A DNA stretch of 64,000 nt, from assembly GCA_030052745.1 (NCBI GenBank), contig JANBVO010000026.1:310001-374000 (forward strand), read 5' to 3'. The notes below the pieces were generated by a model. That model ran no database searches. It was not told the DNA's origin and saw only the letters and a program-made list of their open reading frames with translations. Source of the stretch: Pleurostoma richardsiae (taxonomy: Eukaryota > Ascomycota > Sordariomycetes > Calosphaeriales > Pleurostomataceae). Below, piece after piece: positions 21,398-32,959 of the stretch (the first letter of the stretch is position 1; every line of letters starts with the position of its first letter). The translations under genes and the position numbers were made by a program.

Positions 21398-24055
21398 TCA
21401 CAGGCCCGGAAGCTCGAGACCCTCGAATCCACTCAGCCCGAGTGAGTTCCAATCATCGGGCCAGTTATAAAGCACATTGGCTTGGATGCTCTCTAGACCA
21501 GAGGTATTGGGAACAGCGAAGCTCTCTGGACCCAGAGTCGAATCGAATTGGTGCTGCCTCTCCCCGCCTCCATTGTCCATGGGACCGAAAGTCCGCCACT
21601 GATCGGGACTCAGAGCAGCCTGTGACGTCCCCGGCGTCTGGTGCTGGCCTGTTGAAGGACCAGTCCAGTTCTCTGCTTCCGCCATCCATGCCTCCCATTT
21701 TTCGTATCCAGGCATTGATGAGTGTGGTTGTACATTGACTCCGTCACGACGCCCCCCTGACTGTGCCGTGCCGCGCGCCTTAAGGGCAGAGGCCACGACA
21801 GTTTGCAGGTTCTGAATGAGCCTCAGGCTATGTTTGGCGTTCTCACAGCCCGTAGCCATGTGTCTCATCGAAGACAGAAGGGTGGAGATGGAAGATTGGT
21901 ATAAGGGGTGCGGGCTGATGACCTCATGCACGATAACAATGATCGCCGCGGTCGTGCAGCAATTCATGTCCGTGAAGGAGAACCGGGCGAGCTTCTTACT
22001 CTCATAGAGAAAACGAACTAGGCTGACGATTCTGTATGCCGCTGCCACGCAATCTCGCGAAAGCACGTCTTCAGGGTCATCCACGGACGTCTCTTGGTTG
22101 AAAGACTCCGTTGGGTCGTCATCGCTTTCTTCTGGATGGAGGCGACGCTGGATTCGCCGCAAGAGAACCGCCCGGCCCATATAAATGATGATCTGGTTGT
22201 ATGTCATATGCAAATGAACGGCCCCACGAGAGGATTTGCCTTCAAGATCGATGTTCTGCAACTGCAGCCGCGGTGCCAGGCTCTTAAGCCATGCGTCGAG
22301 GTCCCGTCGCACCTCGGCAATCCCACCTTGTGCCTCCCTATCAGCGAAGTCAAAGGTTTTGCCAATTCTGACAACTCTGTTGTATATCCTAGTAAGCTGG
22401 ATGCTCGCTTGTAGATTTGCAATGTTGTCCTGTGATTCAGGAAGATCCAGCAACTCCTGCGAGACCACTGGCAATGGCGTGTCGGTGTCTTCCTCGTGGA
22501 TAGATTCTGGCCGATCGAGGATGATCGTGAGACGTCTTCGAGATAATCAGTATGATTCTGGTCTAAGTGCAACCAAGCTTACATCCGACGGCTAGAAGCG
22601 TATTTGTGCGTTGTGCGGTGCAATGTTAAAGGAGGTCCTTAACTCACCGTTCGCTTGTGTAGAGAGACCACCAGAGTCTATTCCGGACTTGAAGAACACG
22701 AGGACTGAGGTTGGTGTTCCCAACCTGACGGTGTAGTCCGGCCGATATTGCCATCTTCAGAGCCATGCCGTGGTAGACGTAGGACAGATCCGAAGTGTTC
22801 GACGGGAGCAGGAAAAGCCCCATCAAGAAACATACCACAATACTCTCCAGGGAGCATTGCGTGATCACCTCGGACAGCAGCAGCTTGGCCTTCGTGTAGA
22901 AAACCATTCCAGGTCCGTGTTTCGAGGATAGTTTGACGGGTCGCGTTTGCGGTCCTGGTGCTCGAAGCTCGGCGAACTGGCTGCCCATTGCAAAGACCAT
23001 CAGGACAAGGCAGACAAAGGTTGGGTCACAGTCCACATCGTCCGGTGTTGCAGGCTGATAGTAACGGTCCAGCCTCTTTTTGAAGTCTGACCGATCCATA
23101 TAGTAGTAGTTGGCCTCGACGGTGTGGAAAAAGGCGGAGACTAGAAAGTCGGCGACGTCCTTGGGAGGAAACCATGCCAAGGCCCTCTGCAGCAGCTCCG
23201 AGTCGATACCGCTGTTAGATTCCGATGGCGGAAAGAAGTTCTAGGACAAGTCAATACTCTCATGTCCCAATCTTGTCGAAGTTCTGATCGCGGCTTACGG
23301 ACGAGACTTCACCTCGAACTTGTTCTGGCGACTGAGCAACGACTGCATCTTGTACCCTGGAGATAAAGGTACCGTTCGAAACACCCCCGACGTAATCTGA
23401 GAAGCGATTAGCTCACAGGAATAGTTGACAGAGATCAAGGCTCTATTATTACGAGTTTGATGCGGATTCCTCACGACGAGCTGCCCTATGGGGCTGGGAT
23501 GTGCCGCTGGACTGGACTTTGTACTCAGAGGACCCTCACGCGACACACCTCGAGCGGCGCAACCAATGACAGGCAACTGTAACGACCTCACTGAACTTGG
23601 GCTGTTCTGAGCCGGACTTGGCCCGTCTTCAGCCAGATATTGCCGACCAGAGGGATTGCTAAGCGAATTAGCAAGCCTCTAGACACGCAAAAGCAATACG
23701 ATGGGCACCTTTCGAGTACGTGCCCAGATACTGTGTACACCGACATAGCGAGAAGTCAGGGGCCAGGTCTCACCTTGGCGCATTGTCCGGAGCATAGAAG
23801 CCAAAGATACACTCGTGACCTTTCCTTTGGCATCGCTGACAGACAGGACGTCCGGCGTCATCTCTAAGGACGATACAGCGGCTCTTGCGATCGCGGCACC
23901 TCCAGCATCTGCTCCATCCGGGAACCGTTAGCAGGACTACGCGGATGCCGCGTGTCTCGCACCGACCCCTCCACTCACGCTCGAGCTGCTCTCTTCCGGT
24001 CCGCGTCCCGAACCCTCGGTCGCACTCTGGCTGGACGAGGTGGGGGGCTCTCCAT
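21398..24055 (-). CDS. Zn2Cys6 transcription factor with fungal-specific TF domain
   Basis: Proposed exons: 24055-23979, 23908-23774, 23658-23475, 23396-23313, 23240-22648, 22535-21398; 736 aa with phase closing. The DNA-binding domain is at residues 27-59: CWRCRDRKSRC, an 11-residue loop, then CQRCQRKGHEC, all six cysteines present. The middle carries the fungal transcription factor domain (WFPPKDVADFLVSAFFHTVE, YYYMDRSDFKKRLDRYY, SNTSDLSYVYHGMALKMAIS, LWWSLYTSERR). The C-terminal third is Ser/Gln/Gly-rich with an acidic-hydrophobic end (WPDDWNSLGLSGFEGLELPG), a plausible activation segment. Intron 23474-23397 is in frame and may be retained; the exon 4/5 junction has an alternative (GTAAGC donor). 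It lies between, and probably controls, the amidohydrolase and the permease. Confidence 0.85.
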
Positions 24056-24834
24056 TGCCTCGTGTCAGTGCCTGGCTAATGTCGGTACGCGTAGGTGAGA
24101 GAGACAGGGGAAGGGGGCCCGTGTGAGTCGGCAAAGTGCCGACGGCCGTCCCTTATATATCGGTTCAGACAAGTCCCCCCAAGATAACGCCGCCGGCCTA
24201 GGATTGCGGGGAACCTGCGGATGGTCGTCAGCCGACAGCACCATTCGATCCCCACAGATAAGGCGAGAGAGCGCTAAACATGGGGATTTGGAACAGTGGG
24301 CACATCAAATGCCGTGAATGGGTTGCAACGGCTTTAGCTCTGTGTCCAAGGACTCGTCACTGAAAATATTGAAACCGCGTGGAGGAGAGGCTATTGCTCC
24401 CTATGAACACCGTCGAGCGACGGAGAGACATAGAAAGGTGCAGTTGTGCCGCCGTGCCGGCTGGGCGGCATGCCAAGCGCCGAGACGGATTGCTGGGTCT
24501 GTGCCGTGCCGCCGGATAGCTGGCACGGAGATCGGATGCGAGCCGACGACTTTGATGACCTCGTTATCTTAGCTGGTTCCTAGCCCGCTCCTAGAATAAC
24601 CGGCGGCCAAAAGATGCAATACAGGGCCCTGGCCGCCCTTCCATATCAAGGACACGCCATGAGGATAGAACGAACGACTTGCCACGGAAGGCTAAATAAG
24701 TCGTCGATCCCCCCAAGGAGTCCACTGTCAGCCTACCTTGTCAAGTCAGCTAGAAGAAGACTGAAGTCCCGGGTTACTCTGCAAGACCCTTCGGCTTCTC
24801 GCACCTTGGATAGGACGGAGAACCATCGGCCACC
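24056..24834. promoter_or_regulatory. Divergent promoter region of regulator and permease
   Basis: 779 bp separate the regulator's ATG (minus) from the permease's ATG (plus). Several CGG and CCG triplets occur, for example around 24450-24510, but no palindrome as clean as that at 19467-19486 was found. The permease ATG sits in a GCCACCATG context. Confidence 0.5.
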
Positions 24835-26592
24835 ATGTCCTCCATGACAGAGAAACAGACCGGCGAGAAGGACGCCACGAGGCGCTCCGTCTCTTCAGGT
24901 GGCGAAGCCGTGGTCGAGTATCATATCGACCCGGCAGAAGAGAAAGCCGTCCTCCGCAAGATTGACTGGATAGTCATGCCTGCCATGACATTTGTCTACT
25001 TCTTCCAGTGTAAGTCCTGTGGTTGCTTTCGTCCCCTGTTAGGCCTCGTTTCAGTGCCAGAGCATCTGCTGAACGGTTTCAGACCTCGACAAGCAGACAA
25101 TCAACTACGCTTCGGTGTTCGGCCTCAACTCCGACCTCAATCTCACCGGAACCCAGTTCTCCTGGGTTGTGACACTGTTCTATTTCGGGCAGCTTACCTC
25201 TGAGTTCCCGGCCAGCTATCTCATGAGCAGATTCCCCGTTACCAAAGTTGTCGGAGTCACTATGTTAGTGAACCGCACCTCAACCGACTGCAAAAAGCAA
25301 TGGGTCGCTGACATAACCGTCACAGTGTCCTCTGGGGTGTCTGTGAGATGTGCATGGGAGCAGCTCAAAGCTTTGGTGGCGTCGCCGCCGTTAGATACTG
25401 TCTCGGTCTTTGTGAAGGCTCAGCGTCGCCTGCTTGGGTCATCATTACGAGCAACTGGTACACGCGAAAGGAACATCCCAACCGTGTCGCGTGAGTAGCC
25501 TGGATTCCTGTCAGGACTGCACTCGTCCATCCAGCGCCAGCTAACAAGGGTCTCAGTATCTGGACGTCCATGTCTGGTGTTGCCCAGATTCTCGGCGCCA
25601 TTCTGATGTACCTGATAGGCCAGGCACCGCCCATGGCGATCGCCAACTGGAGGGTCATGTTCCTCATCTGCGGTTCCGTCACGATTGTGTCTGGCATCAT
25701 TTTCATCTTCTGCGTCCCCGTAGATGGCTCGACGGCATGGTTCTTCAACGAGCGGGAGAAGCAGGTTGCTGTCGAGCGACTTGCTCGGGATCGTGCGACG
25801 CGAGACAAGGCCAACTTCAACCCAGCCCAGGCAAAGGAAGCGCTGCTGGATGTCGGCACGTGGTTGCTCTTTTTGATGGCCCTGTTCATCTGCATCCCGT
25901 CACCAATCCTCAAGGTGCGCAGATCCTATACTCCCTGTTTCCCAGCGGAATCGGGTATGCATGAAAACACGTCGCTGACTGTCTCCCAGTTCTCATCCCT
26001 TGTTATCAACGGCTTCGGGTTTAGCAAGTTCAACACAATGCTGGTCGGCCTTCCCAGCGGCGCCATGCAAATCATCACCGTCTGGGTCTTCGCTCTCGGC
26101 ATGCGGTACACGAACAACTACCGGTGGATATGGGGCCTGTTCGCCACAACAATCCCGCTTATCGGCTCCATCCTGCTCCTCTGCTTGCCCGCCAGCAACG
26201 ACTGGGGCATCGTGGTGAGCACCTGGCTCGCCGCGCAGTCCTCAGATCTGATCGTCGTCACGCTGTCTTTGGTCGCGTCCAACGTCAAGGGAAACACAAA
26301 GAAGAGTGTCGTCAACGCCGTGTACTTCGTTGGCTATAGCGTGGGGTGCATCTCAGGCCCCCAGCTGTGGCAAGCCAAGGACGCGCCGAGGTACAGGAAG
26401 GGCTGCATCTCCAGTATCGTGTCCTGGTGCCTGCTATATCTGTGCTTCCTGGCCTACTTCGCCCTCTGCAAGCGGGAGAACAAGAAGCGTGACAGGCTCT
26501 GCGAGGCAACCGTGGTGGACGACGCTGCTGGCACGTCTGTGGGCTCCGACTTGACGGACAAGCAGGACTTGAACTTCCGATACAAGCTGTAG
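24835..26592 (+). CDS. DAL5-like MFS permease (anion:cation symporter family)
   Basis: Five exons: 24835-25009, 25083-25263, 25326-25490, 25557-25914, 25990-26592; 493 aa, twelve membrane segments. The N-terminal cytosolic part ends in VLRKIDWIVMPAMTFVYFFQ, then YLDKQTINYASVFGL and TLFYFGQLTSEFPASYLMSR, marks of the allantoate/nicotinate permease group. Later parts include TSNWYTRKEHPNRVAIWTSM, SGVAQILGAILMYLIGQ and NVKGNTKKSVVNAVYFVGYS. Known members import small organic anions such as allantoate, ureidosuccinate, dipeptides, nicotinate or pantothenate at the plasma membrane. Next to the amidohydrolase and the regulator it is probably the uptake step. All four introns are 61-75 nt with standard signals. 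Confidence 0.92.
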
Positions 26593-27650
26593 ACAAAGAA
26601 GGGATAGATGTGATGGAGATGGGAGACGTAGATATTGTAGTAAGGTGATAAGTGGTGATGCTGTTCAATAGAGCCTGTCACTCAGTCTTTGCGTAGAAGC
26701 ACCGGAGATCCCTATATTGTATCTTCAAATTCTGTCAACGTAACAAGACAACTAGCCGACATCCCCAGCGGCCCCAATCGGGACATGCGAGGAAATTCAA
26801 GATATTCGACGGGCGCAACTGCATTAATGAATTGCGAAAGCGAGGGGAAAATAGAAAATGGAAAGCGTCGAAAGGTCCAGCCGCTGACAGTGGCTGAGCT
26901 GTCACGTGAGCTCCCTGCAAGGTATCAAGCCCACAGACGTGCGCCAACCCTGTTCTGGTATTAACTGCACGTCCTCAACATCGGTCGATCTCGAGGCCAC
27001 CGGCCAAAGCGCGTCCAATACCGGAGTGGTTTTCTCGGTCGCATCTCCGCCGTGTGTAATAGTCGGGATCTTCAATATATGGTTATCCAGATTACATTAG
27101 AGGCAAACAGGACATTTCACTCAGCCGTTTATGTTGCTTTGACGACTCCTCCGAACTCTGTAAAACTCAACAATGCTGTGTAGGTACTTGACCAGTAAGT
27201 AATCTATTAGCATATTTGGCAAAGGAGTCTGAAGATTGTTACCGGTTATCTGGCATCTCGGTTACTAGGACTCCTGGCGGCTAATTAATTACTACCTATA
27301 CGGCCCGTAGCACAGTAATATGGAAGCTTGGTATCATATCTTCTCGGAGATAAAGCAGGGAGCACCCTAAGACTTGACAGCCCATTCAGTTTGCGAGAAA
27401 CTACCTGTTGAGTCAGTCTGATGGTAATTCATTTTACTCTAAACTGTTGAAGCCAGCAAGCCCGCCTCAAGCCGAATTTACCAATCCAATATTCCAACAG
27501 ATCTTCCAACCGCCCATACATTATAACAGGAACCATAGACTCTAGTATTTGATGGAAACTCACCAAATCCAGGTAAAGAAAATGAGACCTCTCAATCCTA
27601 AATGCATAAGTCTTCAAGAAGGTTGCTCACACGTCGTCACTGCTTCGTAC
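26593..27650. other. Intergenic, relatively AT-rich
   Basis: No supported gene. Base composition is more AT-rich around 27100-27550 than in the coding neighbours. It may be degraded sequence. Confidence 0.4.
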
Positions 27651-28570
27651 TCATCTGCCACTAGCTCCTATCTTATATGTTGCCGCTCCGTTTCTGGTGG
27701 CTCCTCCAGAATGCACGGGAAAGGTCAAGAGTTCGAAACCGTTGGTAATGGGAGCCTCGTGTCGCAGCAAAAGACCAATCTCGCTGGGATGGAACCAGTT
27801 CAACCAGGCCATAACGAGAAACTTGAGTGTAGCGTCGAAAACGTAGAGGAAGGCTTCATGCCTCATGATATAACTGGCATTTCGTTCGAGATATTCGATG
27901 ACTTTGTATACGCTTCGAACCCAGATCAAGACACTGGCGACATAGAGCGTGAGTAGGTATTTACGCCACTGGATCAAGGGTTGGCGGCTAGCGGCAGTGG
28001 AAAAGGCCGGACACGATGATGGATATCCCGAAGGAGGAGAGTTGTACAAAGAGACCGAGAATGATGACACGCTCGCCAGTCACGAATATCTTCGTCAACC
28101 AGCGTCTCTTTATAATTGCGTGGACCTCCCCGTCAGTCAAGAGAATGATACGGCCCAGAATCATGTAGGTCGAAGGCTCCATCAGAGCTAGGGCGACGAG
28201 GAGGCGCAAATCTTGGATGACATACGGACCGAGGGTCCAGTATCCAACAGGTTGATTAGCGTTGACTGCACGACCGATATATCCGACGATCTCGACTGTG
28301 TACAGCATCTTCAATTAGTACTGAACATTGGCTTGTGCCGATTTGTCCACGCAACACTGTCCTTATCCCACTTACACAACCCGCCGATGCAAAAGGGACT
28401 AAATACCAGGTTTTTGTTCTGGTCATCTGGAAGGAATGAAGAACGGTTGCGACAATGAAGAGGATAATGAAGAACACAGCCGCGCCCACTGAAGGCTAAA
28501 AGCGGTAGTAAGACCACTTGGCGTTGACATAGTTGGCGTCGCAGCTCAGTGTGTAGTCTGCCTTGGTTGC
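27651..28570 (-). pseudogene. RTA1-like membrane protein, disrupted
   Basis: Three blocks in order on the minus strand are RTA1-family (lipid-translocating exporter-like). Block 1 (about 28570-28376) reads CDANYVNAKWSYYRF, a TAG stop at 28496-28498, then VGAAVFFIILFIVATVLHSF. After a probable 67-nt intron, block 2 (28308-about 27990) reads EIVGYIGRAVNANQP, LGPYVIQDLRLLVALALM and TYMILGRIILLTDGE. Between LTKIFVTG and ERVIILGLFVQ one whole membrane segment of the family is missing. Block 2 ends at a TAG (27988-27990) and the homology resumes in another frame as block 3: WRKYLLTLYVASVLIWVRSV and YIMRHEAFLYVFDATLKFLV. The TAG in block 1 fits a CAG-to-TAG (C-to-T) change. Stop, deletion and frameshift together indicate a dead gene. 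Confidence 0.7.
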
Positions 28571-29216
28571 TTTCCTGGAGTGGTGGAAACGTATAGGGTG
28601 TTGTGAAGGGAACGGAAGGAGAAACTAGAAACAAGAGGCCAAAAGTTGTTGTGAAACTGAAGCGACCATGTGTATTTGACTGAGTTGTAATAACTTTCAG
28701 GTCACTACCGGAGTCTACATCTCTTATATAGTCCATGATTTCTGGAGCTAGGGCAGGTGTATGTACAGTAATATATATTGTTCGTTTCACCGAATACGGG
28801 CTTGACATGTCCACGGTTAGAGCCGCAGGGATGGACTAGCTACGGTGATATCAAGAAGAAACACATCACTTCGCCACGCCGGAGTTTTGCAAGTCGTCTT
28901 CATGGGGAATATAAGTGTAAACGATTATTATCAATAGCGAGGAACGCGCTTTATGGACTCAGCCTCAGCTCCCGCGACCCCACTGAGGAGACCCTTGCGA
29001 CGGCCGATAGGGATCGCCGGGCCATCCGAAGTACTGTGATCCCGCGTATTCGCTCGTAAGGTTCGCGTTCCCCTTTCTCAATGTAAGCGGATCTTCTCCT
29101 GGCGGTCGCTCACCACCCATGTCCTGTACGAAAGCGCGGTTTGATACTCCAGCGTATCCTCTTTTGTCACAGGATCGTCACTTCCTTCCTCCTAGGGAGC
29201 TTGAACATCTTGTGAT
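28571..29216. other. Intergenic between RTA1 pseudogene and zinc-cluster remnant
   Basis: No supported gene. Short frames only. Confidence 0.4.
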
Positions 29217-29465
29217 ATGAAAACAGGGGAGATAAATCCTATGGTTACGCGACGTTCTCACACCAAGTCTCGCACCGGATGCATAGAGTGCAAGTGTAGG
29301 AAAGTCAAGGTATTATCAGATGCTCTTTATACCCATCCCAATTCCCTCGACACGCAAGTGATCAGGTCTCAACAATACATCTTATCATAGTGCAATGAGG
29401 CGTACCCTTCCTGCTTCAACTGCGACCGTCGCGGGCTTGACTGTAGCTTAGCTAGATCATCCTAG
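29217..29465 (+). pseudogene. Truncated Zn2Cys6 DNA-binding domain ORF
   Basis: Exon 1 ends at 29309 (GTATTA donor) and exon 2 is 29391-29465 (acceptor ATCATAG). Translation from the second in-frame ATG at 29241 gives 47 aa; the ATG at 29217 gives 55. It contains a complete zinc cluster, RTGCIECKCRKVK then CNEAYPSCFNCDRRGLDC, with the intron splitting it at the usual place after KVK. It stops four codons after the last cysteine motif (SLARSS, TAG). Downstream frames are closed by stops and show no regulator middle domain. It is either a dead regulator that lost its body or a mini-protein that could bind DNA without activating. Confidence 0.6.
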
Positions 29466-30370
29466 ATTACGGAAAATGGTGGATTGGGCGAAGAAAAAGG
29501 CGTTTAGGTTGTATAAGCATCAGAAGCTGGGCACTTAGATGGCGGACGAATCATTTTGTCTAGATAGTGGATGAACGGAAGGGTCTAGGGGATCTTGGCG
29601 TTTCCGGTGGGTTGCGTGGTTCCGGATCGGCACATTGTTTTTCTTTCATAATTCGTTATCGTCAACTAGTATTAACACCGCTCACTGAACCGCTGGAGCT
29701 GACTCGACTGTCCTCGAGGCTCAGGGGTGACTTCTCGTGGACGTTCCTCTTCCTGGTCGTGGCGGGGTTTGCACGACATGTTTGGGCACTGGAGTCTTCC
29801 GTCTAAGTCTCTATATCTATTTATAGAGCTGATGTACGTCTTCTGGTTATAATCGACTGTGTTTTGATATCCTGAAGATGGTGAATTAATTGCATGTAAA
29901 CATCGCCCGCCGTTTGGATCCAAGCTCCTGCCGATCGCTGTGAGACAAGCTTGCCGCTTGCAGCCCGTACAGCCGCTCATTGAGGACACATACGCGGACA
30001 GGATATATACGGAGTGACCACGCCGAAATTCTTATCAGAGGACTTGCATATTCTAAATCCCGAGGGAAGATAGCGTTAATAAAGCTCTTCCGAGATGCAT
30101 GACGGATGCAGAGGAGAAAATAGCAGCGTGTGGTGCGGGAGAAAAAAGGCCGATAAGGTTTGTTCTCTTTAAGAGTCTGGAGGGAGGGATCGACATCGAC
30201 CATCGTCTGGGGTAAAAAAGACGGAGCGGGCCCCTCCAAACTTCGGGTCGCTTTCCCTTCGCACGCACGCACGCACACCAACGGCCGCCGGCCTACTCCA
30301 ACACTCCAACCTGCACGCGTAGCACCCCGATGTGTGTTCCACAACGGCGCCTCCTCTGCCCACACGAGTA
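29466..30370. other. Intergenic, SNF4 promoter
   Basis: It carries the SNF4 upstream region on the right, with an ACGCACGC run near 30260 and CT/CA-rich leader. A long minus-strand frame at 29886-30809 crosses the SNF4 first exon and lacks domain features. Confidence 0.5.
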
Positions 30371-31891
30371 ATGGATGATGACACGCATTCCCCCGCCGCC
30401 GCCAGGGCGAACCCCAGCAGCAACAACGACCAGGGTCAGCCGTCAGCCGCCATCGCAAGACCTGGTCACGAGCTTGGCTTTGTAGCGCCCTCTTCGTACC
30501 TCCGGCCCAGCAAGCCCAACAGTCGCCCGGTAACCCAGAATAAGCCCCCCATGACGCAGATAGACAAGGAACAGATGGAAGGCCTGGTAAGTCGCGCATC
30601 GCTGACAGAAATGCTGCCTCCTTCGCCGGGTTCTCCCACTGGGCGCCTCGAGCCTTGCGCGGGATGGATGCGGGGTACATCATGCCCAGCGTCCAGCATC
30701 CGGCAACCCCCATGCTGCGAGAACCCTTGAGGCCGAATGAGCGAAGCGTCGATGTCTCGACCTGGATGACTAGGCACTGGTCTGACTGACGGCATTTGCA
30801 GCGAGCCATCCGCGAGTTTCTGAAAATCCGAAATAGCTACGACGTCCTACCGCTGTCTTACCGGCTGATCGTCCTCGACAACGACCTCCTCATCAAGAAG
30901 AGCCTCAATATTCTCATCCAGAACAGTAGGTTGCCTCGAATCCCCTAAGAGCGATCACACGCCATCGAAGTTCCGCAGTCTCTAACGCTGCTGCTCCTGC
31001 TCCCAGGCATCGTCTCCGCCCCGCTGTGGGATTCGCACAACTCGGCCTTTGCCGGCCTCCTAACGAGCACGGACTACATCAATGTCATACAGTACTACTG
31101 CCAGTTCCCCGATGAGATCAAAGAGGTGGACCAGTTTCGGCTTAGCAGCCTGCGAGGTATGCGAGACATCTACACTTCGAGATGCCCCCAGAGGAAAGAC
31201 AGAGCTGACGGGTTGTTTCCCAGATATCGAGAGGGCCATCGGGGTGATGCCGCTCGAGACGGTGTCGGTCCACCCCATGCAGGCGCTCTACGTAGCATGC
31301 CTGCAAATGCTCAAGACGCGAGCCCGACGAATCCCGCTAGTGGACGTCGACGACGAGACGGGGCGGGAGATGGTGGTGAGCGTCATCACGCAGTATCGCA
31401 TCCTCAAGTTCATCGCCGTCAACAACGAGAAGCACACCTTCCTGCTCAAGAAGCCCGTGCGTGACATCGGCCTCGGCACGTATACGAACCTTGCCACGGC
31501 GACTATGGACTCCTCGGTGCTGGATGTCATCCACTTGATGGTCAAGCACAACATCTCGGCCGTGCCTATCGTCGACAGCGGGAACCGCGTGCTCAACGTC
31601 TTCGAGGCCGTGGACGTCATACCGTGCATCAAGGGCGGTGCCTACGACGAGCTCAGCTCGAGTGTCGGGGAGGCGCTGTCCAAGAGAGCGGAGGACTTCC
31701 CCGGCATTTACACCTGCAGCGAGGACGACAGACTAGACTCGATATTCGAGACAATCCGCAAGTCACGAGTCCACCGCCTGATTGTCGTGGACGACGATAG
31801 CAAGCTGAGAGGCATCATCTCGCTGTCGGATATTCTCAAATACGTGCTGCTGTACGGAGAAGAAGGGGACAAGGAGCCGAGGACGCAGTGA
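30371..31891 (+). CDS. SNF4: AMPK/SNF1 gamma subunit Snf4
   Basis: Four exons (30371-30586, 30802-30925, 31007-31156, 31224-31891) give 385 aa. After a disordered 70-residue head the protein runs [20 protein letters not shown] and [20 protein letters not shown], then [11 protein letters not shown], the first CBS motif. Three more CBS units follow, ending with [20 protein letters not shown] and ILKYVLL. These four CBS domains bind adenine nucleotides and regulate the Snf1 kinase complex, which controls the glucose-starvation response and use of alternative carbon sources. The family head is usually shorter; here the extra N-terminal part is Asn/Pro/Gln-rich. The start is the first ATG that precedes the conserved core in frame. 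Confidence 0.94.
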
Positions 31892-32959
31892 TCGAAAGGG
31901 GTCATCTGAGCGTGCAGTGGATGGGCGCCCCTTGGTGTGGGCTGCCGCAGCGCTCACGTCTATCTGTTCTTTGGCATATGCAAGGCGTCCCGGTGGGTGG
32001 AAACAGGAAGACCGGGAATACCAGAAGGCAGCGTAGGCGCCTCTCGCTTCCTCACGTCTCCTCATCTATAGAAATGGGTTTCATACATACACACTCTTGT
32101 CGCTCGAAAGGCGAAGGCGTGGGAACGGTTTCTTATCGATTAGAGATAACTTTGGGATCTAGGCGGGATTTCACGGGCTGGGCAAGGTGTCGATTCTAGG
32201 CAAGGGCCTGAAAATAACACTGGTGGTACAACATCTGCCTTGTCCTTCAACGACCCTCGTGTTTCTCGTGAGGCCTTCCCGAATGGAGTGGTACTGCAGG
32301 CTGACAAGAGTCAACGGTGTAGATGGGTGTACGCAATCTGGTTGGTGATAACAGCAAGGATCGAACTTGGCCTCGGTTGACAGCTGCGTAAGATGCCGAG
32401 TGAGCATCTGTCTCTTTTGCGTGCCTCTTGATACATGTGAAGTTGCGAGTGGTATATGAAAGTCTTCATGATCATCTGCTAACAGTTAGGTACGCCTGAG
32501 TCACAGTCTTCTCGAGTACATGCGGGCTGCCTCGAAGTCGTCAAGGGACTGACGTGGTGGACGCGAAGACAGCCATCGAATGTCTCTCTGCCCGTGTTCA
32601 TAGAAAGAGCGAAGCACCTCGCTACGTATATGCGAGAGCACCGATTATTGGCAACCTAGGTACCTACGTACCAGGGAGTCACAGGCAACTCAGGAAGCAG
32701 CGGCCGAGGAGGTAAACAATCTTCCAGGTACAGTCGGAAGTACCTTTGACCTGTTTCATGAAGGGCTTCGAGGTTTCTCTCCATTGTCTTCCCGTCTCCG
32801 GCCACGCACCTTGTCTGCTGCATCTACCCGTCTCTTTATGTTTGCTACCGTCATATGCCCGCCTGGGTAGCCCAGTTCAGCCTTACCCTGCTATCGCTAT
32901 ATCAACACGTTTTCGACCCCATCCCGCTGTTGCCCTCCTCAATAGCAGCTGATCTCGAA
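31892..32959. other. Intergenic, RhoGAP upstream region
   Basis: No supported gene. A CCTAGGTACCTACGTACC-like palindromic word occurs at about 32653-32672. An in-frame ATG at 32855 could extend the RhoGAP protein by 35 residues. Confidence 0.45.

Noticed and set aside
29886-30809. 307-codon minus-strand frame
   Set aside because: Runs antisense through the first SNF4 exon and its promoter and has no recognisable feature.
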